NCBI GenBank assembly: GCA_002699725.1
Contig: PACE01000001.1
Span: 1 to 10,036, forward strand
Source of the DNA: Acidimicrobiaceae bacterium
GTDB lineage: Bacteria > Actinomycetota > Acidimicrobiia > Acidimicrobiales > MedAcidi-G1
Reading direction: 5' to 3'
DNA: 10,036 nt
The notes under the pieces were generated by a model. It saw only the letters and a list, made by a program, of their open reading frames with translations. It ran no database searches and was not told where the DNA came from. This document shows positions 6,142 through 10,036 of this stretch, one piece after another (position 1 is the stretch's first letter; every line of letters begins with the position of its first letter). A program made the position numbers and the translations under genes.

Positions 6142-7029
6142 GTGAAACCACCGATCCTCCTTGATGGCGGTATGGGTCAGGAGTTGATCCGTCGAGGGGC
6201 TAACCGCAAATCCGACATGTGGGCAGCCTGGGCCCTGGTCCACGACCCCGAGTTGGTCACCGCAGTCCACACTGATTACATCGCTGCCGGGGCGGACGTA
6301 CTCACCACCAACACCTACCACACTTCTGTTGACCGCCTTGAATATGTCGGCTTCGGAGACCGGACCGAGGAACTCACCCGTCTGGCTGGTCGGCTGGCCC
6401 GAGAGGTGGCCGACAACGCCGACCATGACGTGATGGTTGCCGCATCGCTGCCACCCCTCCGCCACAGCTACAACCCGGATCCCGACGCCACCTACGAAGA
6501 ACTCCTAGACGAGTACAGCGAGATGGTCGGGTACCTGGCCGAGAGTGTCGACTTGTTCCTGCCCGAGACCATGGGAACGTTGATTGAGGCCCAAGCAGCC
6601 GTAGATGCCGCCCGCGAATCTGGTCGAACAGTGTGGGTCTCGTTCACCCTCCAGGGATCACCTGGCCCCCATCTGCTCGATGGCACGTCGTTCGCTGAAG
6701 CCGTCGCATCGATCGACGCCGACGCTTACCTAATCAACTGTTGTCCCCCTGAAGAGATCTCTAATGCCCTCCCGATCCTCCGGGCGGTGACCAATCGCCC
6801 CGTTGGGGTGTACGCCAATGGGTTCCGCGAGATGTCTTTGGGCTACCGGCGGCGGGAGGGAGACCCTCTGCCGTCTGCACGTACCGACATGGGAACGGAT
6901 CGCTATGCGCAAATAGTGCTGGAGTGGGTAGACGCGGGAGCCGACATAGTCGGCGGGTGCTGTGAGATCGGTCCTGGCCACATCGCTCGGATCCGCCAAG
7001 TGCTATCCCAGCCATATTCCGACCTCTAG
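6142..7029 (+). CDS. Homocysteine S-methyltransferase family protein
   Basis: This is a zinc-dependent (beta/alpha)8-barrel methyltransferase of the MmuM/BHMT family, which moves a methyl group from a donor such as S-methylmethionine or betaine to homocysteine. Counting from GTG 6142 it has 295 residues, close to the usual length. Visible motifs are ILLDGGMGQEL (5-15), TTNTYHT (55-61), PET (141-143), INCC with C200 (zinc ligand), and VGGCC with C273/C274 (remaining zinc ligands). The frame is open back to 6004. GTG 6142 is chosen because the family starts just before the LLDGG strand. GTG 6067 has a much better ribosome binding site and would add 25 residues, so the start is not settled. It lies in the island downstream of tRNA-Val and 15 bp before the HAD gene, apparently one operon. 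The donor cannot be read from the sequence. Confidence 0.85.
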   Translation: MKPPILLDGGMGQELIRRGANRKSDMWAAWALVHDPELVTAVHTDYIAAGADVLTTNTYHTSVDRLEYVGFGDRTEELTRLAGRLAREVADNADHDVMVAASLPPLRHSYNPDPDATYEELLDEYSEMVGYLAESVDLFLPETMGTLIEAQAAVDAARESGRTVWVSFTLQGSPGPHLLDGTSFAEAVASIDADAYLINCCPPEEISNALPILRAVTNRPVGVYANGFREMSLGYRRREGDPLPSARTDMGTDRYAQIVLEWVDAGADIVGGCCEIGPGHIARIRQVLSQPYSDL

Positions 7030-7032
7030 GAG
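7028..7032 (+). promoter_or_regulatory. Ribosome binding site AGGAG for the HAD gene
   Basis: AGGAG overlaps the stop codon of the upstream gene and lies 12 nt from ATG 7045, slightly far. Together with the family N-terminus it supports ATG 7045 over the internal GTG at 7090. Confidence 0.45.
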
Positions 7033-7044
7033 TCCTTAACCAGC

Positions 7045-7890
7045 ATGGTTTCCCCAGATTTCGTCTACAGCCGTAGTTATCGCGGGAGCGTGAAGGCAGT
7101 CATCCTCGACTGGAGCGGGACCACCGCTGACGCCTATGTCATAGCTCCCGCGGTCGTATTCGTAGAGGTGTTTTCCAGGCACGGCGTCGAGATCTCAATG
7201 GAGGAGGCCCGGGGACCGATGGGCTTGCGTAAGGACCTCCACATCAAGGCTCTCACCGAAGATCCCACGATACGGGAGCGGTGGAAGGGCGTTCACGGCA
7301 GATATCCGGACCAGTCCGATGTCGACACGATGTTCGAGGATTTTGTACCGCTGCAGCTGGAATGCCTGCCCAAATACACCACGTTGTTGCCGGACGTAGC
7401 CGAGGTAACGACCAAACTGCAGGCCGACGGTATCAAGATCGGGTCAAGCACCGGTTTTACACGGCCAATGGTCGATATCTTGGAATCAGCGGCCAAGAAG
7501 CAGGGCTACGAGCCGGATGCTTCCGTCGCAGGGGATGAGGTGATCCACGGAGCGCGGCCAAAGCCGTTCATGGTGTATCGCAACCTCGACCTTTTGGATG
7601 TTCATCCCATTCAGTCGGTGGTGAAGGTCGATGACACGGTGAGCGGAGTCGGGGAAGCGCTCGAAGCTGGATGTTGGGGTGTCGGCATCGCTCGCTATTC
7701 GAACTACATGAACGTCAACTCGCTCGAAGAGATCGATCAGCTCACTGACGATGACATTGCACGGCGCCTTGTCCATACTCGAGACCTGCTTGGCAAAGCA
7801 GGGGCTCACTATGTCATCGATGGCTTCGGCGAACTCCTCGATGTCATCGACGACATCAACTCCCGCCTCAAGAGAGGCGAGCGCCCCTGA
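7045..7890 (+). CDS. Phosphonoacetaldehyde hydrolase-like HAD protein
   Basis: Phosphonatase (PhnX) splits phosphonoacetaldehyde into acetaldehyde and phosphate through a Schiff base and an aspartyl-phosphate. This 281-residue protein keeps the key residues: nucleophile D22 in LDWSGTT (21-27), the Schiff-base lysine K63 in MGLRKDLH (59-66) with H66, GSSTG (133-137), the arginine of ARPKP (R171), and D197 in KVDDT (194-198). Compared with B. cereus PhnX as I recall it, DWAGTT is DWSGTT, GYTR is GFTR and AGRPYPW is GARPKPF, so substrate preference may have shifted. The N-terminus FVYSRSYRG before KAVILDW and the C-terminal RGERP are common in this family, which supports ATG 7045. It follows the methyltransferase gene by 15 bp in the tRNA-Val island. 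No PhnW transaminase gene is nearby. Confidence 0.86.
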   Translation: MVSPDFVYSRSYRGSVKAVILDWSGTTADAYVIAPAVVFVEVFSRHGVEISMEEARGPMGLRKDLHIKALTEDPTIRERWKGVHGRYPDQSDVDTMFEDFVPLQLECLPKYTTLLPDVAEVTTKLQADGIKIGSSTGFTRPMVDILESAAKKQGYEPDASVAGDEVIHGARPKPFMVYRNLDLLDVHPIQSVVKVDDTVSGVGEALEAGCWGVGIARYSNYMNVNSLEEIDQLTDDDIARRLVHTRDLLGKAGAHYVIDGFGELLDVIDDINSRLKRGERP

Positions 7891-8073
7891 GAACTCTGCC
7901 ACACCCACCTCGTCAGTCAGGTCGACACTGACCAGGTCGACACTGACGTTGAAATCACCGTCACCAGCTGGGCCAAGAATACCGGCGGCTTCGACGACAA
8001 GACGATCCGAGACGTGACCGAAAACGCCCGGACACTCAAGTTCGACGACGGCTCAGGATTCAGCGACAGTTAA
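7891..8073 (+). pseudogene. C-terminal gene remnant, possibly of a DUF499-type ATPase
   Basis: Directly after the HAD stop codon the same frame stays open to TAA 8071-8073 but has no credible start. It reads VDTDVEITVTSW, then GGFDDKTIRDVTENARTLKF, then DDGSGFSDS. This resembles, from memory, the C-terminal tail of large DUF499-family P-loop ATPases associated with phage-defence and modification loci (strand with alternating hydrophobics, ENARTLKF, final GF and acidic residues). It looks like a 3' stub left by a deletion. The family assignment needs a profile search; that it is a protein remnant is more secure than its identity. Confidence 0.42.
7918..7947 (+). repeat. 15-bp tandem duplication
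   Basis: CAGGTCGACACTGAC occurs twice head to tail (7918-7932 and 7933-7947) at the 5' edge of the gene remnant. It is in frame, encoding QVDTD twice. It may mark the scar where the rest of the gene was lost. Confidence 0.7.
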
Positions 8074-8077
8074 CTTA

Positions 8078-8093
8078 CCGTTCCGAGGAACGG
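8078..8093. repeat. Inverted repeat CCGTTCC-GA-GGAACGG
   Basis: Two 7-bp arms around 2 bp lie 5 bp after the remnant's stop codon. The 2-nt centre is too tight for a good hairpin, so a protein-binding dyad is as likely as a terminator. Confidence 0.5.
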
Positions 8094-8124
8094 GGAGGGG
8101 ACTGTGGCTGGTTACGCCGTTTCT

Positions 8125-8140
8125 GTTATCCCGGGATAAC
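8125..8140. repeat. Perfect 16-bp palindrome GTTATCCCGGGATAAC
   Basis: The sequence is identical to its own reverse complement over 16 bp and lies in the non-coding island tail, about 100 bp before the right tRNA copy. A dimeric protein-binding site, for example for an island regulator or recombination factor, is a reasonable guess. Confidence 0.6.
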
Positions 8141-8239
8141 TCGAAGACGAGTGAACTGACCTCCCGCTTAGGCCACTACCCGCTGTCACTGACCGGGCGT
8201 ATTCTGCGGAACGACAACGAGGTAGTTGCCGACACGGAA

Positions 8240-8298
8240 TTGGCTAGAGGGCCCGCCTCACACGCGAGAGGTCACTGGTTCGAGTCCAGTACGGTCCA
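8240..8298 (+). pseudogene. Truncated tRNA-Val copy (right att-like repeat)
   Basis: This copy begins within the D-loop sequence and runs to the discriminator base. It lacks the 5' acceptor strand and the 5' half of the D arm. The anticodon loop, variable loop, T arm and 3' acceptor strand (8254-8298) are identical to tRNA-Val. Mismatches at 8250 and 8253 break the D-stem and anticodon-stem pairing, so it cannot be a functional tRNA. The match runs one base past the discriminator, to 8299. It is the expected displaced end of an integrated element. Confidence 0.85.
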
Positions 8299-8299
8299 C

Positions 8300-8389
8300 A
8301 AAAAGACCTCTTGACCTGCGCGTATCTACACCGAAGGCGTTGTTGGCGCCCATCGACCCGTCAGGAAATGGCGAAACAGATAATTCTGC
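8300..8389. other. Intergenic stretch right of the island
   Basis: No gene or strong structure is seen. It holds a copy of GTATCTACACC (8322-8332) that recurs at 8893-8903 on the other side of the following gene. Confidence 0.4.
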
Positions 8390-8809
8390 TCAGGAGGGCA
8401 CCTTCCGCCTGACCTCAGCAATAAGAACAGTGCCGGCTAGAACCACCACAAGCCACAATACGGCGACGTTCCAGGCATCTTGGGCAGTTGACAGGCCTTC
8501 ACCGGGATGTTGAAGGTGGAAGACAGCGTGCGGCAGGGAGAAGGCCAAATAGCCAACCGTGGCGATGACCGTGATGTCGCGGCGGAGGCACAGCCCTGCT
8601 ATCAGTACTAGCAGTCCGGTAGCGAGGAGCCCGGAACCGGTGTCGGAAACAAGATGCTCGTTAAAGGGTGGCAGTGCCGACACCACTCTTGGAGACCAAC
8701 CGGGGAAGTTCTCGTACCAGTTCGCTGGAGAGAACACGGCCCAGCACCCTGACAGGATGTTCGGCACAGCGAGGCCGATCAGGATCAACCGTTTCCAGTT
8801 CCGTGACAC
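8390..8809 (-). CDS. Hypothetical four-helix membrane protein
   Basis: This 139-residue protein has four hydrophobic segments, roughly LILIGLAVPNILSGCWAVF, GSGLLATGLLVLIAGLCL, VIATVGYLAFSLPHAVFHL and VAVLWLVVVLAGTVLIAEV. The N-terminus is short and basic, and a longer polar loop (about 35 residues, containing PPFNEHLVSDTGSG) separates helices 1 and 2. The frame opens further up at GTG 8845, but AGGAGG at 8818-8823 stands 8 nt before GTG 8809, which decides the start. No family is recognised with confidence and the function is unknown. It lies just right of the island and diverges from the sugar dehydrogenase gene. Confidence 0.75.
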   Translation of the reverse strand: MSRNWKRLILIGLAVPNILSGCWAVFSPANWYENFPGWSPRVVSALPPFNEHLVSDTGSGLLATGLLVLIAGLCLRRDITVIATVGYLAFSLPHAVFHLQHPGEGLSTAQDAWNVAVLWLVVVLAGTVLIAEVRRKVPS

Positions 8810-8817
8810 GTCTCTCT

Positions 8818-8823
8818 CCTCCT
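8818..8823 (-). promoter_or_regulatory. Shine-Dalgarno AGGAGG of the membrane protein gene
   Basis: A perfect AGGAGG lies 8 nt before GTG 8809 on the minus strand. It fixes the start and contrasts with the leaderless starts of the left half of the window. Confidence 0.75.
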
Positions 8824-8956
8824 GTTGGTCCTCAATTGGTAGCACTGCGTTAACACCACAGTCTCGCGAAAGGCCCTACAACCCGGCTGTGGGTATCTAC
8901 ACCCAGGGCGCCTGACGTCGCTCGCCCACTGCACGGGAGGGGTGACAGACTCGGGC

Positions 8957-10036
8957 GTGAGGAAGTACGCGGTTGTACTGACGTTCCTGCTGGTGGCGTC
9001 AGCGTGTAGCAACGGTATGGAAACCACCACTACAGCGGCTCCCATCACGGCGCCCGTACCACCGGCGCCGGTCGTGGCCACGCTCATAGGTCAGGCCGAC
9101 CAACCGATGGCCATGGTCAACCGGCCCAACAGTGACGGGTTCTTCCTCGCCGAGCGGGAGGGACGGATCCGGACGGGCGACATCAGCGGGAACGGGTCCC
9201 TGATCGTCGGCGAGACAGTGCTCGATCTCACCGAGTGGATCACCACCACCGGCGAAGGTGGCCTGCTCGGACTGACTATCTCGAAGACCGGTCACGAACT
9301 CTTTGTTAACTACACGGGAACCGACTGGGTCAGCCGGGTCTCCGCGTACCCGCTCGTGGATGGTCGCCCTGTCACCGGAAAGGAGGGCGGGCGACCGCTG
9401 TTGGAAGTAGCCCAGCCCTTCTCAAACCACAACGGCGGTCATCTCCTAATCGACGGTGACGGCCACCTACTGGTCGGCTTCGGTGACGGAGGGCTGGCAG
9501 GGGACCCTTGGGGGCACGGTCAAGATACGTCCACGCTGCTCGGCGCCATCCTGAGGATCAACCCTACGGCTGTTGACGGTAGGCCCTATCAGATACCGCT
9601 AGACAACCCGTTCGTCGACGATCACTCAGGCACCCGTCCGGAGATCCTTGCCTACGGACTGAGGAACCCATGGCGGTTCGACTTGGATCCGTCAACCGGC
9701 GACCTCTGGATCGCTGACGTCGGACAGGACCACTTTGAAGAGATCGACTTCCTCCCGGCGGTCCACTACACGGTAGGTGCTGACTTCGGGTGGAAGTTCA
9801 TGGAGGGAACACGGGAGTTCGCCGGCTCGGCCAACGACGGCCACCGAATCCCGGTCCACGAGTACTTCCACGGGAATGACGGTCGCTGCTCAATCATCGG
9901 AGGGGTCATCGTCCGGGCCGGGAACCTGGAGGGACTTGATGGAGCGTTCCTCTACAGCGACTTCTGCGATGGCCGGATCCGAGCGCTCCTCCCCGACGGC
10001 AGCGACTGGGCCGACCACGATCTAGGGGCGGTCGTC
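8957..10036 (+). CDS. PQQ-dependent sugar dehydrogenase (GSDH family) lipoprotein, 3'-partial
   Basis: This is a six-bladed beta-propeller soluble aldose/sorbosone dehydrogenase-type protein, of a family that oxidises sugars with PQQ outside the cytoplasm. The first residues VRKYAVVLTFLLVASAC are a lipoprotein signal with C17 as the probable lipidated cysteine. A Thr/Pro/Ala-rich linker follows (about 21-33). Family motifs seen are HNGGH (158-162), GFGDGG (174-179), GAILRINP, GLRNPWRF (234-241), LWIADVGQDHFEEID and DFGWKFMEG. The window holds 360 codons with no stop, so the C-terminus (perhaps the last blade) is missing. GTG 8957 is chosen because it gives a clean signal peptide; the in-frame GTG 8942 is too close to its purine run. 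Some members of the family lack PQQ activity, so the substrate is unknown. Confidence 0.88.
   Translation, partial: MRKYAVVLTFLLVASACSNGMETTTTAAPITAPVPPAPVVATLIGQADQPMAMVNRPNSDGFFLAEREGRIRTGDISGNGSLIVGETVLDLTEWITTTGEGGLLGLTISKTGHELFVNYTGTDWVSRVSAYPLVDGRPVTGKEGGRPLLEVAQPFSNHNGGHLLIDGDGHLLVGFGDGGLAGDPWGHGQDTSTLLGAILRINPTAVDGRPYQIPLDNPFVDDHSGTRPEILAYGLRNPWRFDLDPSTGDLWIADVGQDHFEEIDFLPAVHYTVGADFGWKFMEGTREFAGSANDGHRIPVHEYFHGNDGRCSIIGGVIVRAGNLEGLDGAFLYSDFCDGRIRALLPDGSDWADHDLGAVV

Larger units (their letters stand above)
8074..8239. other. Non-coding tail of the island
   Basis: No credible gene is seen between the remnant and the right tRNA copy. The stretch holds the two palindromes and an ACCTCCCGCTT 11-mer (8159-8169) that also occurs in the leader hairpin at 6046-6056 near the other end of the island. 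Confidence 0.5.
5942..8299. mobile_element. 2.3-kb mini genomic island integrated at tRNA-Val
   Basis: The unit from one repeat to the next is 2312 bp. The intact tRNA stands at one end and a degenerate 3' tRNA copy at the other, as left by integration into a tRNA 3' end. Base composition drops inside: one 60-base line counted in the island was about 57% GC, against about 70% for one in the left half. The cargo is a homocysteine methyltransferase-like gene and a phosphonoacetaldehyde-hydrolase-like gene in the same orientation as the tRNA, then a gene remnant and palindromes. No integrase, excisionase or replication gene is seen. The element is therefore mobilised in trans, decayed, or part of a larger island whose other parts lie further right. 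A simple segmental duplication of the tRNA end is a weaker alternative. Confidence 0.7.

Noticed and set aside
7093-7890. HAD-protein acidic motif change (KVDDTVSG instead of KVGDTVSD) as loss of a catalytic residue
   Set aside because: The Mg-binding Asp (D197) is kept, and KVDDT followed by G is, as I recall, common in proteobacterial members, so it is not a sign of inactivity.
7486-7908. Minus-strand 140-codon frame across the HAD gene
   Set aside because: Antisense to a gene with conserved catalytic residues; no ribosome binding site and no motif.
8240-8298. A second tRNA-Val gene
   Set aside because: The 5' acceptor strand is absent, and mismatches break the D and anticodon stems. It is a truncated copy.
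8226-8513. Plus-strand 95-codon frame through the right tRNA copy
   Set aside because: It reads across the pseudo-tRNA and antisense to the membrane protein, with no recognisable features.
1-10036. CRISPR array, insertion sequence or transposase
   Set aside because: No regularly spaced repeats, no terminal inverted repeats around a gene and no transposase motifs were found.

Overview
The window looks like chromosome of a high-GC actinobacterium, most likely an environmental (probably marine) member of the Acidimicrobiia. The evidence is about 70% GC in the left half, frequent GTG starts, a D-Ala-D-Ala ligase and MurF of actinobacterial style, and many promoters of the TANNNT-plus-about-7-nt-then-start-codon (leaderless) type. 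The species assignment is inference.

Left half (1-5860), core-like. A fatty acyl-CoA reductase-type SDR gene (minus strand, cut by the window edge and frameshifted) diverges from a TetR-family regulator. Two copies of an 11-bp half-symmetric site lie between them. Next come ddl (minus) and murF (plus), which diverge from a 24-bp spacer. Ddl makes D-Ala-D-Ala and MurF attaches it to the UDP-MurNAc-tripeptide. A small four-CxxC zinc-ribbon protein (minus) converges on murF. A membrane-anchored J-domain protein and a frameshifted ureidoglycolate-lyase-like gene follow on the plus strand.

Middle (5913-8299), an apparent mini-island. An intact tRNA-Val(CAC) gene is followed, 2312 bp later, by a degenerate copy of its 3' part: 46 bp identical, 60 bp with two mismatches. 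This is the signature of site-specific integration into a tRNA 3' end. The intervening DNA has lower GC (about 57% in the one line counted). It carries a two-gene operon (homocysteine S-methyltransferase family plus phosphonoacetaldehyde-hydrolase-like HAD enzyme), a decayed C-terminal gene fragment, and a non-coding tail with two strong palindromes. No integrase is present between the repeats.

Right end (8300-10036). A small four-helix membrane protein (minus) with a perfect Shine-Dalgarno is followed by a PQQ-type sugar dehydrogenase lipoprotein (plus) that runs off the window.

Two themes cut across the window. First, starts in the left half have -10-like hexamers 6-8 nt upstream and no Shine-Dalgarno, while several genes in and just beyond the island have Shine-Dalgarno sequences. 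Second, two genes carry single-base losses with the rest of the reading frame perfectly conserved, so recent decay and assembly error are both possible.
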